In this document: piece after piece, positions 19,277-27,423 of the stretch | Numbering within the stretch: position 1 is the stretch's first letter | How the letters are laid out: every line of letters begins with the position of its first letter | Assembly: GCA_934234185.1 (NCBI GenBank) | Contig: CAKQHO010000003.1 | Coordinates: 22,884 to 86,883, forward strand | DNA: 64,000 nt | DNA from: an uncultured Psychrobacillus sp. | GTDB lineage: Bacteria > Bacillota > Bacilli > Bacillales_A > Planococcaceae | Reading direction: 5' to 3' | Translations under genes and position numbers: made by a program | Notes under the pieces: generated by a model | Databases searched by the model: none | Told to the model about the DNA's origin: nothing | What the model saw: the letters and a program-made list of their open reading frames with translations, nothing else

Positions 19277-20275
19277 ATGGAGACAATTTTTATATTAACA
19301 ATTGCAGTAGTTGTATTTGCTCTTGCATTCGATTTTATCAATGGATTTCACGATACAGCAAATGCAATTGCAACATCAGTTTCTACTCGAGCATTAAAGC
19401 CACGTGTAGCTGTCTATATGGCGGCTATTATGAATTTTGTCGGAGCACTAACCTTTACTGGTGTTGCTAAAACAATTACAAAAGATATTGTAGACCCTTT
19501 TGCTTTAGAACAAGGCTCGTTAGTTATCCTTGCTGCCTTACTTTCTGCAATTATCTGGAACTTAGTTACATGGTATTATGGAATCCCATCAAGCTCCTCT
19601 CATGCGCTAATTGGTTCAATTGCAGGTGCAGCCATTTCAGCAGCTGGATTAGCAATATTAAACTACGAGGGCTTTATAAAGATTATTCAAGCATTGATTA
19701 TTTCTCCGTTTCTTGCATTAACTGTTGGATTTTTAATGATGACTTTATTTAAAGTTATTTTTAAAAACGGAAGCTTATATGGTACAAATAGAAGGTTTCG
19801 TTTATTTCAAATTGGTACTGCCGCTTTACAGTCTTTTACTCACGGAACAAATGATGCTCAAAAAGCAATGGGAATTATTACAATGGCATTGATTGCTGCT
19901 GGTTGGCAGACAAATGATGATATACAATTATGGGTTCGTATCGCCGCAGCTACTGCAATGGGTCTTGGGACTTCGATTGGTGGATACAAAATCATTAAAA
20001 CTGTTGGTGGCAAAATCATGAAAATTCGTCCTGTAAATGGGGCAGCTGCAGATTTATCTTCTGCAATGATTATATTCGGTGCTACTACTATTCATCTTCC
20101 TGTTTCTACTACACATGTTATTTCTTCTGCTATTATGGGGGTTGGAGCTGCACAACGTGTGAAAGGAGTAAAATGGGGAGTTGCTAAAAAAATTGTTCTG
20201 ACATGGATCATCACTTTACCTATCTCTGCAATTTTAGCGGCAATATTATTCCAACTATTACATCTTTTCTTTTAA
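19277..20275 (+). CDS. pit: Low-affinity inorganic phosphate transporter, Pit family
   Basis: Membrane transporter of the PiT family (332 residues, about 10 helices) that imports metal-phosphate with protons. The two inverted PiT repeats carry the signatures DFINGFHDTANAIATSVSTRAL (residues 14 on; shown in part) and SFTHGTNDAQKAMG (about residue 193). GIPSSSSHALIGSI and PVSTTHVISSAIMG are the matching second-half motifs. Co-transcribed with the DUF47 gene upstream. Confidence 0.94.
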   Translation: METIFILTIAVVVFALAFDFINGFHDTANAIATSVSTRALKPRVAVYMAAIMNFVGALTFTGVAKTITKDIVDPFALEQGSLVILAALLSAIIWNLVTWYYGIPSSSSHALIGSIAGAAISAAGLAILNYEGFIKIIQALIISPFLALTVGFLMMTLFKVIFKNGSLYGTNRRFRLFQIGTAALQSFTHGTNDAQKAMGIITMALIAAGWQTNDDIQLWVRIAAATAMGLGTSIGGYKIIKTVGGKIMKIRPVNGAAADLSSAMIIFGATTIHLPVSTTHVISSAIMGVGAAQRVKGVKWGVAKKIVLTWIITLPISAILAAILFQLLHLFF

Positions 20276-20363
20276 ATTCAGAGAAATAATACAGCCAGTG
20301 CACTGTTGGCCTGATCGACAAGGCATGCAGCTAAATCATGACAAAGCTCATGGATTCTTTTTG

Positions 20364-20395
20364 AAACCTCGTTCGTTTGAACGAGGTTTTTTCAT
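20364..20395 (+). terminator. Terminator of the DUF47-pit operon
   Basis: A perfect 11-bp stem (AAACCTCGTTC / GAACGAGGTTT), GTTT loop and T6 tail, 88 bases after the pit stop. It also overlaps the start of the convergent pentapeptide gene's 3' end. Confidence 0.92.
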
Positions 20396-21024
20396 TCTTT
20401 TACAATCAGTCCAATCATTCTAGCAAAACCGATAGCCTGCTCTGTTGAAACTATACATCCCTCTAATTTTTCCAGCGAAAGAGTAATGGTATCATAACTA
20501 TTAGTGCTTAAATCGATACCACTTAGAGAACTTTCTAGAAAGTTCGAACCGTCCAAGCGACATTCTTCTATAGAGACCTTTTCCAATTTTGCCTCTATGA
20601 AATCTGCTTTTGTTAGTTCTACACTATAAAATCCTACTTTCTTTAAGCGGCTAGCACTCAAATTTAAATAACTAGCTATGCAATCCCTGAAGGTCACATC
20701 AGTCAAATAAGCTTCCGGCATATTTGTCCCTAACATTCTGCAACCATTGAATTGAACTCTATGGAATACCGCATGCTCAAAAATGACATTAGATAAGTCA
20801 CACCGATCAAAGATGCAGTCAATAAACTCTACGCTTTTAAAATGAAGCTCCTCTAAAAATGAACGTTGGAAGTAGACTTGATCAAAAACAATTCTGTCTT
20901 CTATATACCTATCTACCCCATCTAAAGCGGTGATTATACCATTTGAGATATATCCTTCCTGCCATTGTTCCTCTAAATTTATTTTTTCTAACGATTTAGC
21001 GATCTTAGGTGCCACAATCTTCAT
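20392..21024 (-). CDS. Pentapeptide-repeat protein
   Basis: Cytosolic protein of 210 residues made mostly of A(D/N)LxF-type pentapeptides (for example CDLSNVIF, GTNMPEAYL, TKADFIEAKL, DGSNFLESSL) between about residues 65 and 165, predicted to form a right-handed beta-helix. Some family members protect gyrase from quinolones, but most have unknown roles; nothing here points to Qnr. The ATG at 21024 follows TTGGAGG, so the longer frame with seven more codons is not used. Confidence 0.85.
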   Translation of the reverse strand: MKIVAPKIAKSLEKINLEEQWQEGYISNGIITALDGVDRYIEDRIVFDQVYFQRSFLEELHFKSVEFIDCIFDRCDLSNVIFEHAVFHRVQFNGCRMLGTNMPEAYLTDVTFRDCIASYLNLSASRLKKVGFYSVELTKADFIEAKLEKVSIEECRLDGSNFLESSLSGIDLSTNSYDTITLSLEKLEGCIVSTEQAIGFARMIGLIVKE

Positions 21025-21130
21025 ATTTATCCTCCAAGTTTTCATTTCCCTTATTTTAGCATTATATTACCACGTCCCACAGGTTTTCCATTACAATAAG
21101 AAATAGGTTTTTACCTAAAGGAGGAACACC

Positions 21131-23263
21131 ATGAAATTCATAGGAGATTTAGTCACCAAACACTATAAAATTACTTTACTAGCTTGGTTGATACTTTTTG
21201 CAATACTAGCTTTCTTTGCAATTCGTATACCAGATGTATTAGAAGGTGATGGCTTCAGTACAAGTGGTGATCACCAAAAGGTAATGGATGAATTAACTGA
21301 AACCTTTGATTTGCCTGCTGAATCCTTATTTGTTGTATTTGAAAATAAAACGGACGAAGAAATAGAAGCTGCTTTAAATAAAATAGAAAAATTAGATTTA
21401 GCAAAATCTATTCAATCCCCATTAGAGGATAGCAGTCTCTATAAAAATGATGTCGCCTATGCTATGCTCCACTTCAACACAGATATACCTGATCGAACAG
21501 AAGTAGTGGACCCTATTCGTAAAGCAATTGGGGATAAAGAGGGAATTACGCTTACTGGAGGAGCTGCAATAAATAAGGACATTAATGCAGCTAGTCAGAG
21601 GGACTTAGCAAGTGCAGAAGCCATTGGTTTACCAATAGCTTTAGTTGTTTTACTACTTGCTTTTGGTACTGTCGTAGCAGCCCTTATTCCCATTGCGGTC
21701 GGAATAGTAACAGTAGTGGCTACCTTTGGGATAATGAGCCTATTGGGAGAAACGATTGATCTTTCTATATTCATTTTAAATGTAATTCCTATGCTTGGCT
21801 TGGCACTTAGTATTGATTTTGCTTTGCTTCTTATTAATAGATATAAAGAAGAGCTAGCAAGAAAATCCATAGCCGAAGCTGTTCAAACTGCTATAAAAAC
21901 AGCAGGACGTTCCATTATATTCTCTGCATTATGTGTGTTCATAGGATTAGGAGCCATGTTCGTTATGGATGTTCAAATCTTCCAGAACATAGCACTGGGT
22001 GGAATGCTTGTGGTCTCGATAGCAGTTTTAGCGTCTATTACCCTGCTTCCCGCGTTATTGATGCTACTGAAAGAACGCATTAACAAATGGACTATTATTA
22101 AGGTTAAAACAGCAGGCTCTTCTAAATGGCACAGCTTTGCATCCTTTGTAATGAAACGTCCTGTTACCATAGTCATCCTAGCTTTAATAGTGCTTAGTAT
22201 CGGAATAATTCCAGTGAAAAACATTGAGTTAACGATTCCTCAGGTGGACTCTCTCCCTCCTTCGTATGATTCAAGACAGGCATACGAACTAATGGAGAAT
22301 GAATTTAATTTTGGTGATGAATCTACTCTGTATATGATTGCGGAACGACCTGGTGGATGGGAAGCAGAAGATGGTCTTCAAGCAATCAGAGCCTTAGAGG
22401 AAAAATTACTAGCAGACCCAGATGTTAAGCGTGTGGATACTATCTTTACAGCTAGTGAAATACAAACAGTAGAACAATGGCAGCAAAGTATGGACGTTCC
22501 AGAGGTTAAGAGTCAATTAGACCCCGTTGTAGAGAGCTTTATACAGGGAAATAAACTCTTTCTACCTATTACGCTTGCATTGGACGGGACTTCTCAGGAA
22601 GCACAGGATTGGGCAAGAGATTGGGCGGATAAAGATTTAGGTGTCGACTATATGCTTGGTGGCCATCCCAAGTTCAATCAGGAAATCTTCGATGAAATAT
22701 TCGATAAGGTTGGGTTACTTTTAGGCATTATTATTGGATCTACCTTTATTATTTTAATGATTGCCTTTAAGTCTATTCTCATTCCTTTAAAAGCTATCAT
22801 CATGAACATTATCGGATTAGCTTCTACTTTTGGGATACTCGTATATATTTTTCAGTATGGACACTTCGGTTTAGAGGAAACAACCATTGCCTTAATCATA
22901 CCTGTAATAGTATTTAGCCTAGTCTTTGGCCTAAGCATGGACTATGAGGTCTTCTTAATATCTCGTATTCAGGAGGAGTATGTAAAACACCATGACAACA
23001 CATTAGCTACCGTTGACGGTCTAACCTCGACTAGTAAAATCATAACATCTGCGGCATTGATTATGATTGTAATTACCGGAGCTTTTGCATTTACAGATGT
23101 AATGCCTGTTAAACAGATAGGGGTAGGTATTGCAATAGCTGTTGCCATTGATGCTACTATTATTCGATTACTTCTAGTCCCAAGTCTTATGAAGCTTTTC
23201 GGAAAATGGAACTGGTGGCTACCTTTTAGAAAAGGGCCTTATAAAGCAAAGAACTTTCATTAA
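21131..23263 (+). CDS. MMPL/RND-family transporter
   Basis: Membrane exporter of 710 residues with two MMPL repeats and about 12 helices: helix 1 near 13-30, a large outer domain, helices at about 160-330, then the second half. It resembles Bacillus YdfJ and actinobacterial MmpL-type proteins. Polar residues in the membrane, as in LSIDFALLLINRY (first half) and GLSMDYEVFLISRI (second half), are the conserved Asp-Tyr proton-relay positions. The substrate is unknown; lipids or drugs are typical. SD AAAGGAGG. Confidence 0.88.
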   Translation: MKFIGDLVTKHYKITLLAWLILFAILAFFAIRIPDVLEGDGFSTSGDHQKVMDELTETFDLPAESLFVVFENKTDEEIEAALNKIEKLDLAKSIQSPLEDSSLYKNDVAYAMLHFNTDIPDRTEVVDPIRKAIGDKEGITLTGGAAINKDINAASQRDLASAEAIGLPIALVVLLLAFGTVVAALIPIAVGIVTVVATFGIMSLLGETIDLSIFILNVIPMLGLALSIDFALLLINRYKEELARKSIAEAVQTAIKTAGRSIIFSALCVFIGLGAMFVMDVQIFQNIALGGMLVVSIAVLASITLLPALLMLLKERINKWTIIKVKTAGSSKWHSFASFVMKRPVTIVILALIVLSIGIIPVKNIELTIPQVDSLPPSYDSRQAYELMENEFNFGDESTLYMIAERPGGWEAEDGLQAIRALEEKLLADPDVKRVDTIFTASEIQTVEQWQQSMDVPEVKSQLDPVVESFIQGNKLFLPITLALDGTSQEAQDWARDWADKDLGVDYMLGGHPKFNQEIFDEIFDKVGLLLGIIIGSTFIILMIAFKSILIPLKAIIMNIIGLASTFGILVYIFQYGHFGLEETTIALIIPVIVFSLVFGLSMDYEVFLISRIQEEYVKHHDNTLATVDGLTSTSKIITSAALIMIVITGAFAFTDVMPVKQIGVGIAIAVAIDATIIRLLLVPSLMKLFGKWNWWLPFRKGPYKAKNFH

Positions 23264-23266
23264 TAC

Positions 23267-23297
23267 CAACTGCCCGTCATCACGGGTAGTTGTTTTT
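23267..23297 (+). terminator. Terminator of the MMPL gene
   Basis: Stem CAACTGCCCGT / ACGGGTAGTTG (one G-T pair) followed by T5. Confidence 0.8.
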
Positions 23298-23416
23298 CCT
23301 TTGCTTTGATAGCAGAGGGGGAAGCTTGAAGAGTAGGCAGAGGCATCTCAGTTTAATATGGAAGTCCCGCATTCCCACACTCGAAAAGGGATTGTTTAGT
23401 ATTATAGCCTAATAAT

Positions 23417-23451
23417 AAAACCCTAGCAGATTTTATTCTGACTAGGATTTT
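23417..23451 (-). terminator. Terminator of the MhqD-like hydrolase gene
   Basis: Imperfect stem CCTAG.AGA / TCT..CTAGG with T-rich minus-strand tail, 10 nt beyond the stop codon. The 120 bases between this and the MMPL terminator hold no convincing gene. Confidence 0.6.
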
Positions 23452-23461
23452 ATTTTATATT

Positions 23462-24067
23462 CTAAAACTTTTTCTTATACCATTCTTTAGCTGCATGCAC
23501 CTCATCCTGGGTTAGCTGATGGCCATGCGAATGCCAGAACAATTCTACTGCCGCTCCTTTATTCTTCAGTAACGTCATTAGCTCCTCGGATTCGACTACC
23601 GGACACATAAAATCATTTTTTCCTGCCCCGATAAAAATAGGAGTTTCATCCATGCTTGGTAATTCCACTCCTCTTCTCGGTACCATTGGATGATGCAGGA
23701 TGGCACCCGCAAGGACATCTTTATATTCAAACAGTAAATTAGCTGCTATATTAGCCCCATTCGAATACCCTATTGCAACAATATAATTACGATCAAACTC
23801 ATACTGTTCGGCTGCATCATCCAAAAATTTCTTTAGTGCCTCTGTCTGCATTTTTAAATCCTCTAAATCAAAAATGCCTTCTGCAAGACGTTTAAAAAAT
23901 CTAGGCATCCCATTTTCCAATACATTTCCTCTCACACTCAGAATATTAGCAGAGGAGTCAATTTCCTTTCCTAGACCGATTAAATCATGCTCATTTCCAC
24001 CAGTTCCGTGTAACAATAATAACGTTGGCTTTCCTGGATTATCCCCTTTGAAAAATACATGCTTCAA
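23462..24067 (-). CDS. mhqD: MhqD-like alpha/beta hydrolase (carboxylesterase)
   Basis: Phospholipase/carboxylesterase-family hydrolase of 201 residues. HGTGGNEHDL (about residue 20) forms the oxyanion-hole region, the nucleophile elbow is GYSNGAN (about residue 102), and the triad is completed by Asp in GAGKNDFMCP and His in SHGHQL. The N-terminus closely follows B. subtilis MhqD as I recall it, a member of the MhqR quinone-response regulon. A matching MhqR-type operator lies in its promoter. The start is TTG, 8 nt after AGAGG. The physiological substrate is not known. Confidence 0.85.
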   Translation of the reverse strand: MKHVFFKGDNPGKPTLLLLHGTGGNEHDLIGLGKEIDSSANILSVRGNVLENGMPRFFKRLAEGIFDLEDLKMQTEALKKFLDDAAEQYEFDRNYIVAIGYSNGANIAANLLFEYKDVLAGAILHHPMVPRRGVELPSMDETPIFIGAGKNDFMCPVVESEELMTLLKNKGAAVELFWHSHGHQLTQDEVHAAKEWYKKKF

Positions 24068-24090
24068 GCTAATAACCTCTTTCCTATCGA

Positions 24091-24108
24091 TATCTCGAAT
24101 TTGAGATA
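24091..24108. promoter_or_regulatory. MhqR-type operator
   Basis: An 18-bp near-perfect palindrome, TATCTCGAATTTGAGATA, with one mismatched pair, directly downstream of the -10 box. It agrees with the ATCTCgAAtTCgAGAT consensus I recall for MhqR sites. Confidence 0.75.
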
Positions 24109-24137
24109 ATTATAGCTTGAAACAATTTTGTGGTCAA
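24109..24137 (-). promoter_or_regulatory. Sigma-A promoter of the MhqD-like gene
   Basis: Minus-strand TTGACC (24137-24132) and TATAAT (24114-24109) are 17 bp apart. The -35 overlaps the stop codon of the upstream membrane-protein gene. Confidence 0.8.
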
Positions 24138-25147
24138 TTAATCAGATTTCTTAGCTTCGTTGGATCATCTACTCGAATACCAAACTCGGTTATTTTTTTC
24201 TTCTTCCCCATAAACTGAATAACTTCAATTGGCTCATGTAAGTAAATGATTGCTTGCGGTTTTAATTCTTCAAAGTCCCTATAAACAAATGTATGGATAT
24301 TTTTATGTGGAGCTTTGCCTCCCCAATCTACTTCTTTAATTGAAGAAATCGGCACAATGGTCCTTGCTCCAAAACCCTGTGTAATAAATAACTTTCCGTC
24401 TCTTTTCTCTATTGGATGCAAGCGAGTAATTTGTATCTCTGCTAGAAAGAAGAGAACAGAGTAAATATTTAATACAAGTAAAACAATAGATAAAATAAAT
24501 GACTTTTCATGTAGCCACCAATGGATTCCAATTGTTTCTATAACTATTGCATGTATCAACATTAAATTAAAGGCAATGGTACTTGTATTTTTGTGCATAC
24601 TAACAGTGTTCTTCTCTTTAGGTATTTTCTTTTTCCATGTAAATAAAGCATAATAAAACATTATTATTTCTGACATAATGATTTGTACTAATATATTTTT
24701 AGTAACTAGTTTTTCTACAGCAGGGATAAGACCAAATAATATGCCTCCATTCATTAATGTTATTTCATTTTTTATTTTTGGTATCTTCCATAAAATTAAA
24801 AACAAGATTCCTAATTCCGCTATTAGTAATAAAAGTTCAATAGCAATCCCTGTATATAAAACACCATTATAAGGGGCAAATAGTTCCGTTGGCACTAATA
24901 ACCTTGCAAATATTAGCCCCACAACCATAAATCCAATAGTCTGTTTAATTGATATCTTAAAAGCAGCAAAGAAAAGAAGTGGTGAAACTATCGCTAAATC
25001 AATTAATGAACCAAGGGCTACTGCACTAGTTAATTGAATTGAAAAATAACCAGTTACCTCCGGTCGATATATAAGAAAGTTACTTGCTAATACTAGGACT
25101 AGCAATACAATTACCAGGTTAGTGTAACGCGTTTTACGTAAAACCAT
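24134..25147 (-). CDS. Multi-pass membrane protein of unknown function with PH-like tail
   Basis: Not recognised. The 337-residue product has about nine hydrophobic helices between residues 8 and 240, then a cytosolic domain of about 90 residues. That tail has the look of a bacterial PH-like fold (RTIVPISSIKEVDWGG...YLHEPIEVIQF...IRVDDPTKLRNLI). The start is taken as the ATG at 25147, 8 nt after AAAGGG, not the GTG inside the SD region. Upstream on the same strand, after a terminator, is a DUF3221 gene. Role unknown. Confidence 0.6.
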   Translation of the reverse strand: MVLRKTRYTNLVIVLLVLVLASNFLIYRPEVTGYFSIQLTSAVALGSLIDLAIVSPLLFFAAFKISIKQTIGFMVVGLIFARLLVPTELFAPYNGVLYTGIAIELLLLIAELGILFLILWKIPKIKNEITLMNGGILFGLIPAVEKLVTKNILVQIIMSEIIMFYYALFTWKKKIPKEKNTVSMHKNTSTIAFNLMLIHAIVIETIGIHWWLHEKSFILSIVLLVLNIYSVLFFLAEIQITRLHPIEKRDGKLFITQGFGARTIVPISSIKEVDWGGKAPHKNIHTFVYRDFEELKPQAIIYLHEPIEVIQFMGKKKKITEFGIRVDDPTKLRNLIN

Positions 25148-25280
25148 TGTCCTCACCCTTTCCTTTTCTTACTTTAATTATATCTTTCTATCAATATCAG
25201 GAAAATAAAATATTTCGAAAAGGGGTACTATTTTGTGAACATATAACACTCAGGTATAGAGAGATTTAGTATTATAAAAA

Positions 25281-25309
25281 ATCCCCCTTGTCAATTCAAC
25301 AAGGGGGAT
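25281..25309 (-). terminator. Terminator of the DUF3221 gene
   Basis: A perfect 11-bp stem (ATCCCCCTTGT / ACAAGGGGGAT), 7-nt loop and a T6 minus-strand tail. Confidence 0.92.
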
Positions 25310-25331
25310 GCCTTTCATGGGCTATTAGAAA

Positions 25332-25712
25332 TTACTCTTGCTTCACCTTTTCTACTGTCTGTGCCGTTCCTTGGGAAGGATAAGATTCTAAGAGAGTTGT
25401 ATACCCTACCCTTACTGCATCATATACTTCGAGCTCACTAGCCTGCCCTAAAGAAACTGTGAACCATGTAGCATTGTTACCCTTTTCTAACAGTTCCTCT
25501 ACTGGGGACGATTTCGCTTCTTCTACTGATATATCACTAATTACAAGTATAGAGGATTTATCCTTTACTTCGACGATTATCCCTGTAGTATAAGAGGTTG
25601 GCTTTGGCTGAGTAGGATTATCATCAAAGAATTTCATAATAAAATAAAATGTAGCACCAAGAGCAAGAAGTATGATTATAATTAAAATGAAAACGGTCGA
25701 TTTCCCTTTCAT
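25332..25712 (-). CDS. DUF3221-domain membrane-anchored protein
   Basis: Small protein of 126 residues with one N-terminal helix (about 6-28) and an extracytoplasmic DUF3221-like OB domain (TGIIVEVKDKSSILVISD, then FTVSLGQASELEVYDAVRVGY). The family is common in Bacillales and uncharacterised. It follows the next gene upstream by 13 nt and is likely co-transcribed with it. Confidence 0.7.
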   Translation of the reverse strand: MKGKSTVFILIIIILLALGATFYFIMKFFDDNPTQPKPTSYTTGIIVEVKDKSSILVISDISVEEAKSSPVEELLEKGNNATWFTVSLGQASELEVYDAVRVGYTTLLESYPSQGTAQTVEKVKQE

Positions 25713-25725
25713 TGCTAAATCCTCC

Positions 25726-26190
25726 CTACTTCTTTCCTGAGCGGTAAAAGCCCTCTTCTAACAAATATGTTTTTGCTTCCTCGTAAGAACCAAAGCTTTC
25801 CTCTAAATTATAGCCATGATAAATATTCCATAGAGTATCCTCTTGCAAAAGAGTTAGCTTTGCATTTTCTTTATTCTTCCATTCCTCTTCTATCTCTTCC
25901 TCTACTTCTTCTTCTGTAGCCAGATAGCCTATAGAATCTTTAATGATTTGCTTTAATTCAGTTGCTGAAGCCTCTCGAATATTAATATATCCCTTTTCAT
26001 CCGCATTATATTGTGGTAAATCTCCCACATAAACAAAGCCATTACCATTCGGGTGTAAATGATATACTACCGTTGTTTTTTCATACAGACTGTCCTCGTA
26101 GTGATAGTTCACTCGCTTCATAGATACTTCCTTACGAGTAAGTTCCGAAAATTCTTGAATAATTGCTTCTTTCTCTTCAAATGTTAACAT
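25726..26190 (-). CDS. Conserved hypothetical cytosolic protein
   Basis: Not recognised. The 154-residue product is acidic (VEEEIEEEW near residue 97) with no signal peptide or membrane helix. An N-terminal domain (about 1-85) contains VVYHLHPNGNGFVYVGDLP. The last 50 residues (WNIYHGYNLEESFGSYEEAKTYLLEEG) look like a small helical module. The ATG is preceded by a weak GAAAGAGG SD. TATACT at 26225-26230 could be its -10, but no good -35 was found. Likely an operon with the DUF3221 gene. Confidence 0.6.
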   Translation of the reverse strand: MLTFEEKEAIIQEFSELTRKEVSMKRVNYHYEDSLYEKTTVVYHLHPNGNGFVYVGDLPQYNADEKGYINIREASATELKQIIKDSIGYLATEEEVEEEIEEEWKNKENAKLTLLQEDTLWNIYHGYNLEESFGSYEEAKTYLLEEGFYRSGKK

Positions 26191-26238
26191 ACGATTCCTC
26201 TTTCTTTCCTATCATTAGTGTACTAGTATAACACAATC

Positions 26239-26331
26239 TTAACTCCTTCTTGTCCACCATTCCGCAATGATAACAAAACATATTACAACACCAATAGCTA
26301 GTCCAAAAAACCAATCAGGTAAGAAACTCAA
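26239..26331 (-). CDS. Possible 30-residue single-helix membrane protein
   Basis: Short frame with a TTG start 6 nt after AGGGGG. The product, MSFLPDWFFGLAIGVVIC then FVIIAEWWTRRS, is one hydrophobic helix with a basic tail. It lies 24 nt beyond the DinB stop and on the same strand, so it may share that transcript. The good SD and amphipathic ends support it, but at this length a chance frame is possible. Confidence 0.45.
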   Translation of the reverse strand: MSFLPDWFFGLAIGVVICFVIIAEWWTRRS

Positions 26332-26355
26332 TATGATCCCCCTAGTATATCTATT

Positions 26356-26851
26356 TTAGTCAGCCTTAGAGAGAGCTATCCATTCCTCTCTTGAAGGTCC
26401 GTAAAGACCAGGCACTTTTAATCCTGCCTGGCGCATAAGAACTGTCATTTGACCTCTATGATGAATTTGATGTGTTAGAAGCACCTTTAAAATAGTAGCT
26501 ATACTCCAGCTTTCTCCATACATATCCTTTTCCTCTTGTAGCGTATTATCACTCCACTGTTCGTTGACAGCATTCGTTAGCGCTTCGCTTGAAAATTGAT
26601 ATGCTCTAAGTATTTCCTTTGCGCTATCAGGCTCCGGTGTCTCATGAGAAGTTGGCGAGAATTGAAGACCTGCTTTTCCTACCATTTCATCAATTGTTGT
26701 TACCAGGTGCCATGCTAAATTACCAAGGGTCATCCCTTGGTCATATATCCTCTGTGAAAGTGATTCATCTGTTAAATTTTTTAATACTTGTATGGTACCA
26801 TCGCTTTCATGCTTCCATTCTGTTAAGAGATCATCTAACTTTCTTTAGCAT
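26356..26851 (-). pseudogene. DinB-family protein gene with 5' frameshift
   Basis: The intact 3' frame encodes 125 residues of a DinB/YfiT-like four-helix protein with the metal-ligand His pattern (LAWHLV and LTHQIHHRGQM). A well-placed SD (TTGGAGG, 7-nt spacing) and ATG at 26851 open a frame that stops after six codons. Shifting by one base in the AAAGAAAG run near 26840-26846 joins it to a clear DinB N-terminus (MLKKLDDLLTEWKHE) and gives a normal 164-residue protein. The choice is a real frameshift or a one-base sequence error. No usable start precedes the internal ATG at 26733. Confidence 0.75.
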
Positions 26852-26981
26852 ACTAAAACCTCCAACTTATTAATAATATACATTATAATTCTAGGTATCC
26901 CCATGTTAATCCTGCTCACAATAGATATTACCAGTCAGTTATGATAAACTAAAGAGCAGATAATAAGAGGACGTGAAAAAC

Positions 26982-27353
26982 ATGATTAAAATCGAATTAC
27001 CAAAACCAGATCTTACAATTACCCAACGCACCCAGACCCTAAAAGAGGGGGAAGTGGAAATACCATCTATCTACGGATTTATAGACTTCCATCAAATCCC
27101 TCGTGATAAAGGTGGCATCTTTATGTTTTACAACAAAAATGATGAACTATTATTCGTTGGTAAAGCACGTAAAATCAGACAACGTATAAAAAAACACTTT
27201 GAAGATAACGTTTCTCCTATGCTAAAACATAGAGATGAAGTGTACAAAATTAGTGTTTGCATCGTAGAAGATCCTATGGACCGTGAAATTTATGAAACTT
27301 ATGCGATTAATACACTTAGATCTAAGTATAATATCGATAAAGTTTTTTATTAA
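26982..27353 (+). CDS. GIY-YIG (UvrC-like) nuclease-domain protein
   Basis: Small protein of 123 residues with a GIY-YIG fold like the N-terminal domain of UvrC. GGIFMFYN (about residue 46) stands for the GIY strand, LLFVGKARKIRQRIKKHF for the YVGKA-N-L-R helix, and EIYETYAINTL supplies the catalytic-helix Glu. Similar stand-alone proteins are annotated as excision-repair endonucleases; activity is unproven. The ATG at 26982 is 11 nt from AAGAGG; the GTG at 26973 is too close to the SD. Confidence 0.75.
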   Translation: MIKIELPKPDLTITQRTQTLKEGEVEIPSIYGFIDFHQIPRDKGGIFMFYNKNDELLFVGKARKIRQRIKKHFEDNVSPMLKHRDEVYKISVCIVEDPMDREIYETYAINTLRSKYNIDKVFY

Positions 27354-27376
27354 GAAAAGCGTAAGCACCTAAACGC
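27354..27376 (+). repeat. Truncated copy of the GAAAAGCGCAAGCGCCT repeat
   Basis: Starts at the base after the TAA of the GIY-YIG gene (GAAAAGCGTAAGCACCT) and stops after about 22 bases, just ahead of a terminator. Confidence 0.5.
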
Positions 27377-27380
27377 TACG

Positions 27381-27423
27381 ATAAGCAAGGTTCCGTCTTT
27401 CTAGACGGAGCCTTGCTTATTTT
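27381..27423. terminator. Bidirectional terminator
   Basis: An 18-base stem with one internal mismatch pair (ATAAGCAAGG..CCGTCT / AGACGG..CCTTGCTTAT) and T8 on the plus strand, between the convergent GIY-YIG and ferredoxin reductase genes. Confidence 0.92.

Noticed and set aside
20280..20363. Another copy of the interspersed repeat after pit
   Set aside because: Only a loose CGACAAGGC-like similarity; neither outer arm is present.
20392..21024. Qnr-type quinolone resistance protein
   Set aside because: It has pentapeptide repeats, but no Qnr-like length, loops or context.
23326..23412. 29-codon plus-strand frame with TTG after GAGGGGG
   Set aside because: SD spacing is only about 4 nt, the peptide is featureless, and it lies between two terminators.
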